Shown: piece after piece, positions 10,740 to 22,914 of the stretch | Position numbering within the stretch: the stretch's first letter is position 1 | Layout of the letters: each line of letters opens with the position of its first letter | Notes under the pieces: generated by a model | What the model was told of the DNA's origin: nothing | Databases searched by the model: none | The model's input: the letters and a program-made list of their open reading frames with translations, nothing else | Source of the DNA: Gnetum montanum | Taxonomy: Eukaryota > Streptophyta > Gnetopsida > Gnetales > Gnetaceae | DNA length: 64,000 nt | Direction: 5' to 3' | Assembly (NCBI GenBank): GCA_015680685.1 | Contig: MNCI01017783.1 | Location: 1 to 64,000 of the forward strand | Made by a program: the position numbers and the translations under genes

Positions 10740-11271
10740 AAAAAATGTGAACAAAATATTTTTCTACTATAGAGTCATCCTAGACTTCAAGAAAAAATAT
10801 ATGGATGCAACACACAATAAATAAAATCTTAAAAGATAACATAAGGAGCTTAACATAAAATTGGTCTTCCTTTAAGATTAATTGTAGAAAATTAAAAATT
10901 GTATGAGGAAGTGATTATTGAGATTATAGATAACAATTTATGTTAAAATTTAATTTTAAAGAAAAAATAGAGTTAAGAAAGGTTGTCTAGTTTCTCTAAC
11001 TCTCTCCAATATCTTTATTGATGAAATCTAGGAATGGTTATGCAATTTTCAAGATTGTTACACTCACAAAATTAGTATCCAAGTAGTGAATCTTCTTTTG
11101 TATGCAAATGATGTTACCTTAATCTCCTCTAATGAAAAAGGTATGAAAAATCATCATCATCATCCTAGCCTTGTCCCAATAAAATAGGATCTACTACATG
11201 AGTTATTTTTTGCTATTCACCTTTATGAATGTATGTAAAATATGTTGCAAATTTTAGAAAATTATTATTGT
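10740..11271 (+). pseudogene. LINE reverse transcriptase relic, piece 1 of 3
   Basis: This is the non-LTR retrotransposon RT. Readable motifs in order are VILDFKKKYMDA (family FxDFKKAFD), KKGCLVSLTLSNIFIDEI (family KQGCPLSPTLFxxYID, starting near 10978), then LLLYANDVTLISSNEKG, where the catalytic YADD is YAND. Several stops interrupt it. A SINE-like insertion follows at 11146 and TE-C cuts it at 11272. The next piece resumes at 21123. Confidence 0.75.
11146..11215 (+). mobile_element. Possible SINE 3'-tail fragment
   Basis: The motif CCTAGCCTTGTCCCAATAAA and following GGATCTACTACATGAG resemble the CCTTGTCCCAAC...GGGGTCGGCTACATG signature of plant Au-type SINE tails (recalled, not searched). 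It interrupts the LINE just after NEKG. It is short, with no visible target duplication or promoter boxes. Confidence 0.35.
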
Positions 11272-12110
11272 TGATGAACCACGATATCGGGGCCACGATA
11301 TCGCATCTGCAATATCGGGTCCATGATATCAGAGCTCGCCAAGTGATATCAAGCATCCAATGTTGAGACCCATTTCATCGCCTATAAATAAGAGGCAGGC
11401 ACACTTGGTTTGCATAGTTAATCTTAGTCCCTTACCTAAACTCTTGCAGTTTTCCTTCCCCAGAGTTAGAATTATTTCTGAGTGCCCGTATTAGAAGTCA
11501 TAAAGTGAACGGATCTTTGTTTGAGCATTGTGTACCTAAGCACACCTTGTGGTCGGAAATAAAGATGAACTTTGTGATAAACTTTGCAGCATTCAGAATA
11601 GCTTATTTAATGTTATTTACAATTATTTAATGCTTTTCTTAGTTAATTAATGTTCTCTCTCTCACCTTGTTAACTCTCCCAAGTAAGCACATTCAGTACG
11701 ACCACTTCGAGCATGCATGAAACACTTGGTAACCCAATAACGATTAGCGTTTGGTAATCCCAATAGTGTTGCACTAGTTCAGGATGTGTACGGAAAGTGG
11801 GAATGGATGCTAGTGTTAGGACTAGTTAGAGCATAGTTGATTAGTTAAATTAAATTAGTTACTTAGCTAGTCCACTTCTCCCTTTGTAGCACCAAGACAT
11901 AAAACATAAGAAAATATATAAAACTCATATATCTCAAGTTTACTTAACCATACAATCATGCTATATAAGTAATCTTGGGAAGATAATGATTGACTAACTG
12001 ATCCAAGTTCTACGAAGGTGCATAAGCACTTAGTCCTTAGAATTTGATCAGATCATGCATGTACACTTGTATTCATATGGTTGAGCATAGGGATACTTCG
12101 CCACTCATCA
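11272..12110 (+). repeat. TE-C 5' LTR
   Basis: Starts TGATGAACCACGATATC and ends GCCACTCATCA. U3 has five or so GATATC-like palindromes at 11281-11360. TATAAATA is at 11383-11390, AATAAA at 11558-11563 and the stem-loop at 11933-11979. Compared with its partner LTR it keeps about 34 bp of palindrome DNA and about 33 bp near 11985-12020 that the 3' copy lost. Confidence 0.9.
11933..11979 (+). promoter_or_regulatory. U5 stem-loop, TE-C 5' copy
   Basis: Arms CTCAAGTTTACTT and AAGTAATCTTGGG pair at 12 of 13 positions, with one T-T mismatch. The loop begins AACCATAC. The 3' LTR of the same element repairs the mismatch to a G-U pair. Confidence 0.6.
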
Positions 12111-12130
12111 TTGGTGTCATTGCCAGGGAC
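12111..12130 (+). other. TE-C primer-binding site
   Basis: TTGGTGTCATTGCCAGGGAC directly follows the LTR. It is a decayed tRNA-Asp-type site; the intact form is seen beside TE-G. Confidence 0.75.
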
Positions 12131-12245
12131 TTTGTTGTTTGTGCGCTAGCTAGAACTTAGGAAATCTTCCCATTGTTGGAATGAACCCTTAGGGTTGGTT
12201 ATCTTAACATTATTAAAATGAAAATTATTACACACTAAATAGACA

Positions 12246-15200
12246 ATTATTTTTCCTTCTTACAAGAGTGCTTCACCACCTAGGTCTGATACAAGAAACA
12301 ATCGAAGGCATAGTACACATGATGAGCCACCAGTACCCCAATAGTTTTATGTGGTATACGTTCATCCCGATGAGTATATACCAAACTTTACCTTTATCCT
12401 CCACAAGGATGAACAACTGCATTGGCATGATTTAGAAGGTAACATAATGTTACCTCTTGATGACTCAGTCCTAGGCATGCTACTTTGTGCTCTCACACGA
12501 ATTGGTATGCAGCACTTACAGGCAAAGTACGTTGTGCATGATCATGACTCGAGAGAGTATCGACCCACGAAGGCACAATGTCAAAGGGATCTACAATAGG
12601 AGAGACATTATGAATCCATAGAGGGGAAGTTATCTCAAAATGTCCTATATGTCATAGGTGAAAATGATGGTGGGGAACCTACCTTAGGAGGTCTTCCACA
12701 AAATGATGTTCCTCTCGTTGACTTTGGTCAAGGGGTTGTATATCAGAATCTTCACTCAACTATCCATAACCCAGATTCTAGTACTGATGGACACAAAGGA
12801 TCCAAAAAAGTAACACGAACACATGACAAAGATGGACATTCTGATTGTAACCACGACCAAGGCCGTGACCATCATAGGAAGGGTAGTAGGCACTATCATG
12901 GTACCAATTCTCCTTCTTCACCTCCATCATTTCCTTCCCCCTCTTCTTCAATATCAAAATGCACTCACAGAGGGAAAGAACCTGAGGATAATAGTAGGCA
13001 AAACAAGAATAATAGACAAAACAATCAAGAAAGGGGACAAGGGCATTCTAGAGAAACACATTGCAAAAGCAGGGGGAGTAGGAAACAACATAGGCATCAT
13101 AGACACCATAGACAATACGATCATGATGAACCCCTACTTGCTACCCAAAGTATGCTAGATATAACTAAGGCTGTTAGAATCCCAACAAGGCCCCAAAAAG
13201 ATAGTAGGATCAAAAGATTGGACATGAACAATATCCCACAATTTGAAGAGGGATACAATGTTGATCCTCAAAATCATCTACAAGCATTTCATGATGCATG
13301 TGCCTTGCAAAACATAGAAAATAAATGGCAAAAACTCAAGTTGTTTCCATGGATATTAATCAAGGAAGCGAAAAGCTAGTACCGGTCCTTAGAATCAAAA
13401 TCAATTCATCAATGGAGTACCATGTTAGAGCTATTCAACGATAACTATCAAACATACTCCCAAGTGTCCAACCTACAAAAGAAAATCCAAGGATGGAAAC
13501 AAGAAGGACATGAACCCTTGGATGCTACCATGGGCCGATATTATGCATTGTTACATCATTTCCCAAGCCATGATTACTTGCAGAGGGAACAACTACGCCA
13601 TCTCGTAGATGGGCTTGGGCACAAAATGCGAAGAACCCTTGGGACTTATGCCCAAGGAAGACTACCCAAGCTTAGAGCCCATCAAGTACAAAGATTTTTG
13701 GAGTAAGTTGTCAAAGAGGAAGGTGAGTTAAGGAAAAGAGAGAGTTCGGAGGAATACAACAGAGATCCTTCCCTCCGAAAGAAGGGAGTTAGATTTTGTG
13801 AGGATGAGTCACCACTCGAAGAGATGGTGAATAGGAAAACTTTTCCCATTCAAAAACTTGCATCAGAAGTATCGGCAAAGGTGGACCAAATGTGGGACTT
13901 CCTAGATAATAGATTTCAAATGGTTCTCAAAATAGTAGAGGAGTCTAGGGAACTAGATAGTGACCAAGAAAGGAGGAAGAAGAAAGAAACTGAATATGCA
14001 CGTAACAAAGGTAAGGGCAAAGTTTCCATCATCGAAGAGGTTGTGGATTTGGATACAAAAAATGATGATGGATGTGAGATATGCCAATATGACCATCCTA
14101 AGGGATGTTTTTCTATAATCTTACATCTGTAGGAGTCTAGGATGTATGCACTCAACCGACGATTAAATAGAAGGAAAACACCCTGAAGGTTACCTTATCC
14201 CCAAGGTAACGTAAGACAATTCCACCAACCCTTGACGTATTATCCAAGTGGAACTCCACCACAACCAAATGAGAAATACCAACAATGGCAACACCCACAA
14301 TCATGGGGAATGTCACAACCACATCAATAGTACCCTTACCATCAACCTGACCCGTATGGATACTACATGCAGTAGCTAATCTCTACACATGACTCTATTG
14401 GTCACATCACTCCCCAGCCTTACTACCAAGCCCATGAGTATTATAGAACTCCTTCTCCTATGGGTGATGTTCCACAAATGAACTATCCTTCTCATCTGGT
14501 TGCATCTCTTCCATCCTTAACTCCATTATCACCTACTTCAGCCATGCAGGGTGAGCTCCCTGCCTAGCCAAAACAATGTAATGCTACAAGGGTTGTTAAT
14601 CCTTACCCTACTGTTGGTTTGGACAATCATGTAAAGAAGAGACCTTTCTTTAGGACCAATAGTCCAACCAAGTCCTTGTAGTCACAAGTAGCTAACTCTC
14701 CAAAGGTCTCACCATTATTCAAAACTTCAGAACTCCCTTCAAACCAAAGGCCACATGCAACGCACATGGTCATGTTGATGCATGCCATTACCAATTGGAT
14801 TAAGGCTAGCCATTTTCCTAGGAAATTATCTAATCCTGGGAGTCCTCTTATATATTTACAAATCACTGGGAATGAATCTTGCAAAGCTCTTTTGGATTTA
14901 GGTTCTAGTGTCAACTTAATCTCTCAAGAAATGCACAAAGCCTAGAACCTACCTCCACTAAAAAAGAGTAACATTCATTGAAAGTTGGTCAACGAATCCA
15001 TTACTCTCCCATTAGGACTCGTGGAAGACATTGTCACCATTATTTGTGGATGATCATATCCAACCAACTTCCTAGTTATTCAAGTCAACAACTGTAAGGG
15101 GGACTTCCCAATCATAATGAGAAGAGCATTTCTAAGAAAAATTGACACACACCTAGGAATATGTGATCTTTTCCTAAAGATATCAAAGGAAAATATGTTC

Positions 15201-15280
15201 GAAAAGATCAAGAAGAAGAAAGTTCCATGCATCACATACAGTGACACAGGGTGTAATTGCGTGCAAAAGTCCTAGTTCAT
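12246..15280 (+). pseudogene. TE-C gag-protease polyprotein, broken
   Basis: The ATG seen in TE-D and TE-G (MSSS...) is ATT here at 12246. In order come the VVYVHPDEYIPNFTFILHKD module (about 12351-12440), a His/Arg/Ser-rich linker (12830-13110), a Retrotrans_gag core (DPQNHLQAFHDACALQNIE at 13264; LDATMGRYYALLHH near 13520; THALGTYAQG-like segment at 13640), a zinc knuckle (CEICQYDHPKGC at 14073-14108) and a Pro/Gln/Tyr-rich segment. The retropepsin has active site LLDLGSSVNLIS near 14890 and FPIIMRRAFL in place of IMGRxWL. At least ten in-frame stops occur, for example TAG 12597-12599 and TGA 14184-14186, plus small changes. No product is expected. Confidence 0.88.
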
Positions 15281-15660
15281 ACAATGTTTAACATTGCTTG
15301 CATGCAACCAGTGTGCATAAGTAAATAACATACAAAGATGTTTGTATGTAGTATCCATAAGATAGGAAGGCACCCAGTGGCTAATGGCTAACCAAGAGAG
15401 AAATTCAACTATATGCATGGAACCAACTAAAGGTTTTACTTACACTTACATCGATAGCATAGACACATTAGAGCAAGTTCATCGCCAACTTCTAAGTCTT
15501 GACATTGAAAATATCAACTGGGGGAAGTTGGAAATCTCTAACAACTTTAAGTAAGAGCCCCTTGAGTTAAAACCATTGCCCACCGATATGGAGTATACAT
15601 TTCTTAAATGGAAAACTAGTAATTATTAATACTAAGCTTGCTCCTCAACAAAAAGAAAGA
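15281..15660 (+). other. TE-C linker between protease and RT
   Basis: Readable relics of a linker common to TE-B, C, D and G (for example CMEPTKGFTYTYIDS and the region around VHRQLLSLDIENINWGKLE) with stops. It has no catalytic motif. Breakpoints of the TE-D and TE-G deletions fall in this linker. Confidence 0.6.
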
Positions 15661-17300
15661 ATGCTAAAAATGGTGAACAAATGGTCAAAAGCCTTTGCTT
15701 GGTCATATCCTGAATTAACTAGAATAGACCCTAGGATATGCCAACATAGGATTTACACTAACCCCTCCATGAAGCCTCAACAACAACCACAAAGGCGATT
15801 GAACCCAAAGCTAAAGCAAGTGGTTAAAGAAGAAATTGAACAACTTCTAAAAGCTGGGTTCATCTACCCCATTGCTGATAATGAATGGGTTAGTTCATTA
15901 GTTATTGTGCCCAAAAAGGGAGGTAAATGGAGGATGTGTATAGAATTTAGGGTACTGAACATGGCAACATTCAAAGACCACTATCCATTGTCATTTGTCA
16001 ACCAAGTCTTAGACACCATTGTAGGGCATCACTACTATAGTTTTCTAGATGTATACAATGGATACAACCAAAATCAAATAGCACCAGAAGACTAAGCTAA
16101 GACCACATTCACAAGTCCTTGGGGAACATTTTCATACAAAAAAAAATTCATTTGGCTTGTGCAATGCTCCTACAATGTTTCAAAATTTGGTTCTAAGTAT
16201 CTTTTAATAGCAAATAGGGAATGGTGTAGAGGTCTTCATGGACGATTTATCCACCTATGGAGTGGACTTTGAATAAGCACTGGACTGACTAGAGCAAGTA
16301 CTGAAACGATGTGTTAAAACCAACTTGAGGCTCAACTAGCAAAAAAGCCATTTAATGGTCTAAGAAGGCATAGTATTAGGGAATAAGATTTCACAAATAG
16401 GGATAAAGGTAGATCCCAAAAAGATCAAAGTCATCTAAAGAATCACACGTCAACCTGAAACTGTAAAATACATCTAATCATTCCTTAGACACACTAGCTA
16501 TTATAGAAGATTCATAGAGAACTTTTCAAAGGTTGCAAAATCATTGGTTGAACTAACAAAAAAGGATGTACCTTTTGAAGAGACCAAGGAATGTGAACTA
16601 GATTTCCAAACCTTGAAGCAAAAGCTTGTAGAAACACCCATTCTACAAGCTCCTCACTGGTCCAGGCCATTCCATATAATGATTGACATGTCCAACTTTA
16701 CCTTAGGAGCTATACGCATGCAGATAGATGACCAGAAATGACCCTATTACATCCATTGTATGAGTCAAAGTATTTTTGGTATAGAGCTTAACTACACCAC
16801 AATAGAAAAGGAGTTAATGGTTGTGGTTTTTGCACTAGATAAGTTTAGGCACTATGTATTATGCTATAAGGTATTTGTACACATAGATCATAGTGCTATT
16901 TGGTTCCTATTGAATAAACCGACAATGAGCCCTTGCATCATGAAATGGCTCATAATCTTATAACAGTTCAATCTTACGATGATAGCTCGTGAAGGCACCC
17001 AGAACATTGTTGCTGATCATTTATCTTGGTTAAGATGGGACAACAAAGAGGATGAATATCCACTTTTTGATCACTTTTCTAATGAATTCCTCTTTGCAGG
17101 TGTAGTAAATAATCAATTAACCATGGAAATAAATTGGTATAGTAGCATTCTTACCTATCTCCTTACACAAGAAACACCACAAGAGTTAGATGTTAAAAGA
17201 AATAGCAGTTTCTACACTGAGCCAAATATTTCATGGAAATCAATGGGCACCTTTATAAGGTATGTCCCGATGGCTTGGTTTGATGGTGTGTTCCTGATGT
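15661..17300 (+). pseudogene. TE-C reverse transcriptase and RNase H, broken
   Basis: These domains copy element RNA into DNA and remove the template RNA. RT motifs: RRLNPKLKQVVKEEIEQLLK, then GFIYPIADNEWVSSLVIV, VPKKGGKWRMCIEFR, YSFLDVYNGYNQ (first catalytic Asp) near 16045, and VFMDDLSTYG near 16234 with the FMDD catalytic pair intact. The connection and RNase H follow: SYYRRFIENFSK, LQAPHWSRPFHIMIDMSN (first RNase H Asp), NYTTIEKELMVVVFALDKFR (Glu) and HIDHSAIWFLL (Asp). The tail IAREGTQNIVADHLSWL is typical. Stops at about ten sites include 16093-16095 and 16739-16741. Confidence 0.9.
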
Positions 17301-18412
17301 AGATCAATTACAAGTTCTCCAAAATGCTCATAAGGGCCCTTGTGGGGGTCATTACACAGGGAGACGAATAGCCATTACAATCCTACTTGTAGGATATTAT
17401 TGGCCTACATTGTTTCGGGATGCTCATCATTTCATCTAATCTTGTGAGTGCTACCAACATGATGGGGGAATGACTGCTAGAATGGAGGGTCCACAATAAT
17501 GGATTTAACTTTTAGAACCATTTGATATATGAGGAATTGATTTTATGGGGCCTATTACACCAATGTCCAATGGAAAAGCCTACATTGTTGTTCCTATTAA
17601 CTATTTTACAAAATGGGTAGAAGTAGCTGCTCTTATGGACTGTACATCATCTACTGCTACAAAATTTGTTCAAAAACAAATCATAAATAGGTTTGATGTG
17701 CCTTATGCACTTATTTCAGATAATGGTACACATTTTATAGGTGTAACTTTTTGAAAGTTGATGTAACGCTTAGGAGTGGAATACAAGCTGACTACACCAT
17801 ATCACCCTCAAGTGAATGGTCAAGCTGAAGTCACCAATAGGGAAACTATGAAAATATGAACATGAACTGTTAGCAAGTATAGGCAAGATTGGAGCACCAA
17901 ACTGAACGATGCTCTTTGGGCATACCACTCCATGTGAAAACTCACTATAGTCTACTCTCCCTACGAGTTAGTGTATGGTAAACTTCCAACACTTCTTATT
18001 CAAGTTGAGCTCCATACACTATCTACAGTGTGTGATCTCAACCTTGACCTTAATCTAGCACAGAAAGAATGGTTGATGAACCTTAACTTGCTAGATGAAA
18101 ATTGATTAGCCACCCTCTCATCTAACAAACTGCACAAGGCCTTTAACAAACAATGTCATGGCCTAAGGATTAGGAAAGTTAAATATCAACCAGGAGATAA
18201 GGTTCTCTACTGGAGTCCCACACATGTTCCACAACAAACTAAATTTCAAATGCTATGGGAAGGACCTTATATTATTTATGAAAATTTTCCTTCAGGGGCC
18301 ATGATGATTTATAAACTTGAGAGCCTGGATAAGAAATTTTTGGTTAACATCTAACAAACCAAACCTTTCCATGAGCCTAGAATAGCTAGTACCAATACTA
18401 CCTCTATTGGTG
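17301..18412 (+). pseudogene. TE-C integrase, broken
   Basis: It inserts element DNA into the genome. An HHCC zinc domain is readable with stops (HKGPCGGHYTGRR, later CECYQHDGG). The catalytic core has Asp in GIDFMGPITPMSNG (near 17540), Asp in ALISDNGTHF (near 17715) and Glu in NGQAEVTNRE (near 17830), so the D-D-E triad is intact. The C-terminal domain has RKVKYQPGDKVLYW and KFQMLWEGPYIIYE, the GPY-type motif. No chromodomain follows. Stops and one probable frameshift near the start silence it. Confidence 0.88.
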
Positions 18413-20350
18413 GACAACCCTGCTCATTATTTTAGATCTCCTCCTTCCAACTTAGTCGTGGGGGAGATGGCCACCAATGCTAACCATTCTAAGCCCTCAA
18501 CTCTTTTTGTATTTTTGTTTTACACATCTTCTCAATTTCACTTATTTTTTTTACACCATCATTCACATTTTTTACTATTTATTTGTTTAATTTACTTTCA
18601 TTCATCATACAATAAGTCTTCATGATGGTGGATTGTACTATAATGGTGTTGATTACTAATGTTTGGTTTTTACCTTTAATTTTCAATGTTGATACTAAGA
18701 TATGGTTCTTTTGATAAAATAGGCAATGAGTCCACATCATCCATTTTTCCATTCAACTCTATGGTCTCCCTTGTCTTGGAAATGTACTATCCCTTTTTCT
18801 AAATAAACTTATTAATGAATTGGTGACTTGGTATTCTTTAAACCAAGGAAAGACTCAATGGTTGAAAAGGGTGTGACTTCAATGGGATTTGACACACTTG
18901 TGCTGGCTATTCTCTTGGGTACTTGAATGCTTTTCATGGGTTTTCTGCCATTCCGTCAATGACCAAACATCAAGAAGTTATATGAATCAAATATGTCTTT
19001 GCATGGTGTGGTTCTTATGATAAAACAAAAAAAATGGTGAATATTCAAAGCACACCCCTTAGACATAATAACGAAACATGGGCTACAAGCCCTAGTTATG
19101 GCACTGGAAAGACATGTTCCCATGCCTAAAGGTTCCCTCTAACTATCGCCCTTTCTCACTTCTTGTTGCTCTATCTTTCTCTCTTTGGAATGGTGGTAAC
19201 TCATTGTATACATTCTTGTTGCTTCTAGAGGATGGGTTGGTCAAATGTGTTGATGCGAGGTCACTAGATGTGGTTGGTTTGAATCCAGATTTGGAATGAA
19301 TTCTATTTAATCACCTTAACCATATAATACACATGGGACTTTACACAATCATGCTCTTGGGATTCCATTCCATTTTCTCTTCTCCTTCCATATTTCTTCC
19401 CATATTCCACCTCATTACCAGTTTTCTGATTAGTCTATATCTTGGTTGAGGCATTGTTCATCTTTGGTAACTTCTTGTGGGTAAAATTCTTAACCATTCT
19501 TCCATCCATCATTCCTAGAGCCTACAGACTCTTTAGTTTGCGGGTCTGTCATGGCATAAAAGGCATAAGCCTACTTTGGGGAGGACCCACTAGCATTCCT
19601 TTTTGGTGTAGTTGTTAACTTCTTTCCTTTCAACATTGTTTGCAATCAACCATTTCTCATTTCATCCCCATCCATGACATCCATTTTATTCACTTCAAAA
19701 TTGTTATTTCTCTCATCTTTCTTGTCCTTCAGTTTTACATCTTATTACTACCAGAGGTTTGCTATTAGTCATGGGGGCCTTGTCACAAATTTTTTCATTC
19801 CATACCTATCTTACCCCTACACCTTGGGTAGTTATCAATCATAAACCTCTAACCCAATATCTACCATACCCGCAACCCAGGCAAGGTACTTCATATTGGG
19901 GCAAGGGATCAACTACATTGTATCTTATCTATCCTTGCTAATTCATGATTGTGTTGTGTGTGCAGATGGCAATCACATGAACAATGGACTACGATAGAAG
20001 GGGAGCACTCAAGATGGATTGGAGCTAGAGCATTTAGACAAGGAACAAGTTGGGTCATGTGGCTATGGATGAACAATGAAATGCACAATTTCAACATCGG
20101 TGGCAACATGCCTCATTTTTTTTCTCTCTCTCTTCAAGCTATCAAATAAGGGTCTAGATGTCATCTATGTATAGTGTTCACCATAATGGTTAGGAACATC
20201 AATGTTGTAATATATTTGTCGATCCATTCCCCGGGCACTTTGAGTCTGATATCCCATGTCACTATCAGTGGTCATTCAGTCAATAATCCCATACCTTCCC
20301 AATATTTTGGAAGGAACTCGAGGATGAGTTTTCATTCAGTCATGGGGGTA
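18413..20350 (+). other. TE-C 3' noncoding block
   Basis: About 1.9 kb between integrase and the 3' LTR, conserved in outline in TE-D (26150-28095) and TE-G (45475-47458). It holds AGTCATGGGGG-type motifs at 18454-18464, 19767-19777 and 20338-20348, the last abutting the 3' LTR as a weak polypurine tract. A conserved CCTACTTTGGGGAGGACC motif lies at 19570-19587. A splice-acceptor-like TTGTGTTGTGTGTGCAG precedes 19966. No convincing long ORF is seen. Confidence 0.7.
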
Positions 20351-21122
20351 TGATGAACTATGATATTGGGGCTGCAATATCGCATCCACGATATCAGGCA
20401 TTCGATGTCAAGACCTACCTCATCACCTATAAATAAGAGGTAGGCGTGCTTGGGTTGCATAGTTAGTCCTAGTCCCTTACCCAAACTCTTACAGGTTTTC
20501 TTCCTCAGAGTTAGAATTATTTCTGAGTGCCCATAGTAGGAGTCATAAAGTGAATGAATCTTTATTCAAGCATTGTGTATTTGAGCACACCTTGTGGCCA
20601 AAAATAAAGATGAACTCTGTGATAAACCTTGTTGAATTTAGAATATATTATTTAATGTTATTTATAGTTATTTAGTTTTTTCTTTAGCTAATTAATGTTC
20701 TCTCTCTCACCTTGTTAACTCTCCCGAGTAAGCACACTCAGTATCACCACTTCGAGCATGCCTGGAACACTTGGTAACCCAATAACGATTAGCGTTTGGT
20801 AATCCCAATAGTGTTGCACTGGTTCAGGATGTGTATGAAAAGTGTGAATGGATGCTGGTGTTAAGACTAGTTAGAGCATAGTCAATTAGTTAAATTAAAT
20901 TAGTTACTTAATTAGTTCACTTCTCCCTTTGTAGCACCAGGACATAAAACATAAGAAAATATATAAAAATCATATACCTCAAGTTTACTTAACCATACAA
21001 TTGCGCTATACAAGTAAGCTTGGGAAGATAATAATAAGCGCTTAGTCCTTGGAATTTGACCAGATTGTGTGTGTACACTCGTATTCATATGGTTGAGCAT
21101 AGGGATACCTCGTCGCTCATCA
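20351..21122 (+). repeat. TE-C 3' LTR
   Basis: Starts TGATGAACTATGATATTG and ends CGCTCATCA. TATAAATA is at 20428-20435 and AATAAA at 20603-20608. It is shorter than the 5' copy by deletions in the palindrome array and beyond the stem-loop. Confidence 0.9.
20978..21024 (+). promoter_or_regulatory. U5 stem-loop, TE-C 3' copy
   Basis: Arms CTCAAGTTTACTT and AAGTAAGCTTGGG pair at all 13 positions, including wobbles. The loop is AACCATACAATTGCGCTATAC (broken here only for length: AACCATAC then AATTGCGCTATAC). Confidence 0.65.
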
Positions 21123-21926
21123 ATTGCCAATCTGATCTTTAAGTAAATGTGAATAAAACTAAATTGATGATCTAGGATATAAAAATACCTATTATAACTT
21201 CTATTTTTGAGGTACTAATACACAAATAGTATATTCTTTTAAATATTTTGGTCTTATTTTTATGAACCATTACATATAGGGAAAGTGCAAGGACCATCAT
21301 TTGGAGTAATGATAAGGTGTTTGTTTCTCAAGTTAAAGATCTAGTTTCAAGCCTAGGCATAGCCACTCAAAGAGGTTAAGCTTTTGCTCATCTACTAATC
21401 CTTCTAGGATCCCTCTTAGTAGAATGAGCATTATGGTTCTAGGTAACTATGACCTTTTTACATGTGAGGAAAGTGAATCAATAAAAGAATAGTAAGAATT
21501 TTTTAAGCATTTCAAAAGCAAGTGCAAGGATTTAGGATTTTGGGCTTAGAAGGTTAAAAAATAAATTTCTAACTATCACTTATCCTAGTGTATTGTATGG
21601 ATGTGTTGTTTTAGGACTTGGACTTAGGGTTAAACTTTAAAAAGATATTAAAATAGTGCAAAATAAATTTCTTCTCAATGAGTTAAAGGTGAAGATGTAA
21701 ACATGTTACTCAATGTTATTGTGTAAATGTGATTTATTACCTTTAGAAGAAGAATCCTTATGTTAATTCATTATATACACTCATAACTTACATGTCTTAA
21801 GGAAAGAAAAATTCTCTAAAGTAGTTCTTGAGCATGCACCAACCCATGATTGGTATTTTAAGGAATCCAATGATTGTAAAAATGGAATATCTATTAGGAA
21901 GAAGTGCAAAAAAATCTTAAGCATAT
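21123..21926 (+). pseudogene. LINE relic, piece 2 of 3
   Basis: Resumes directly after TE-C with VNVNKTKLM (family VNxxKTKVM), then FKYFGLIFMN (family YKYLGIxF), PSVLYGCVVLGLG near 21575 (family PVLLYGCEVWG), and KIVQNKFLLNELKVK, followed by HAPTHDWYFKES. Stops and frameshifts are frequent. TE-D interrupts at 21927. Confidence 0.75.
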
Positions 21927-22771
21927 TGATGGGACGCAATATCGCATGGGCTGTGATATCGTGTCCACCGCGATATCACATCCCACGCGATATCATGTCG
22001 TCCCCTGTGATATCGCGTACATGATATCACGGTGCACCGTCATATCTATAAATAAGAGGCGGCTCTCCCTTGTTTCTCATCCTAGGCTTAGACCGTAGCG
22101 CAACTCTAGTAGTTTGATCCCTCTAAAGATAGAATATTATCCATGAGCCCGTAGTAGGAACTCCAAAGTCAACGGATCTTTATTCGAGCAGACATTATAC
22201 CTGAACACAAGTTTGTGTATGGCAATAAAGACGAACTTCTTGGATAAACCTTGCAGTGCATGGAATAGGCTAATTAGGACTTTATTTACTATTATTTATT
22301 ATTCGTCATTTAAATGCTTTATTAGTAATTAAATCTCTCTCAACCCTTCTCTCCTAGTTAAGTGCCTCAGTATGATCGCTTCGAGCACGTGCATTACGCT
22401 TGGTGATCCCAGCAACGATTAGCATTTGGTAACCAAGGTTGCATCAGTTCAGGGTGTGAACACTAAGTGGGAACAGATGCTTATGCTAGGTTAATTCAAA
22501 CTTAGTTAGTTAGTTAAAGTTAGTTAATTATTCTCTTCAACCCTTCACCTCTCAGCATAGGAGATAAAACATAAAAGACTATAAAAATCATATACCTCAG
22601 ACTTACTTAACCATACACCATGACAAATACAAGTAAGTCTGGGAAGACAATGAGTAATTAACATTAAGTGTTCCATGAGGCATGTAGGCACTTAGTGCGG
22701 AGTTCGACTAGATCGCATGTGTTATGCTTGTATTCATATGGTTGAGTGTAGGGGTACCTCGCCACTCATCA
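21927..22771 (+). repeat. TE-D 5' LTR
   Basis: Starts TGATGGGACGCAATATCG and ends CACTCATCA. U3 has six GATATC-type palindromes at about 21937-22030. TATAAATA is at 22047-22054 and AATAAA at 22224-22229. Confidence 0.92.
22596..22643 (+). promoter_or_regulatory. U5 stem-loop, TE-D 5' copy
   Basis: Arms CTCAGACTTACTT and AAGTAAGTCTGGG pair over 13 bp. Relative to TE-G, stem position 5 changed from A-U to G-C, a true compensatory change, and position 6 from G-U to A-U. Confidence 0.7.
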
Positions 22772-22791
22772 TTGGCACCGTTGCTGAGGAC
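22772..22791 (+). other. TE-D primer-binding site
   Basis: TTGGCACCGTTGCTGAGGAC directly after the LTR. It is close to the tRNA-Asp-type site. Confidence 0.8.
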
Positions 22792-22914
22792 TAAGTGTTT
22801 GTGTGCTAAGTAGAACATAGGATATCACTCACATCGTTGGGAGTTTAAACGAACCTTAGGGTTAATTAAGTGAAAAATTATATAACGGTTAATTAGCACA
22901 CCAAATAAGACACA

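Larger units (their letters stand above)
11272..21122 (+). mobile_element. TE-C: full-structure Ty3/Gypsy retrotransposon
   Basis: This 9.85-kb element has two LTRs (839 and 772 bp), a primer site, gag, protease, RT, RNase H, integrase and a 1.9-kb 3' noncoding block. It is flanked by ATTGT (11267-11271) and ATTGC (21123-21127), an imperfect 5-bp target duplication. The RT motif FLDVYNGYNQ, integrase motif NGQAEVTNRE, lack of a chromodomain and tRNA-Asp-type primer site fit the Athila/Tat branch (family knowledge). Many stops make it inactive, but it is the only copy here retaining every enzyme domain. It sits inside the LINE relic. Confidence 0.92.
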
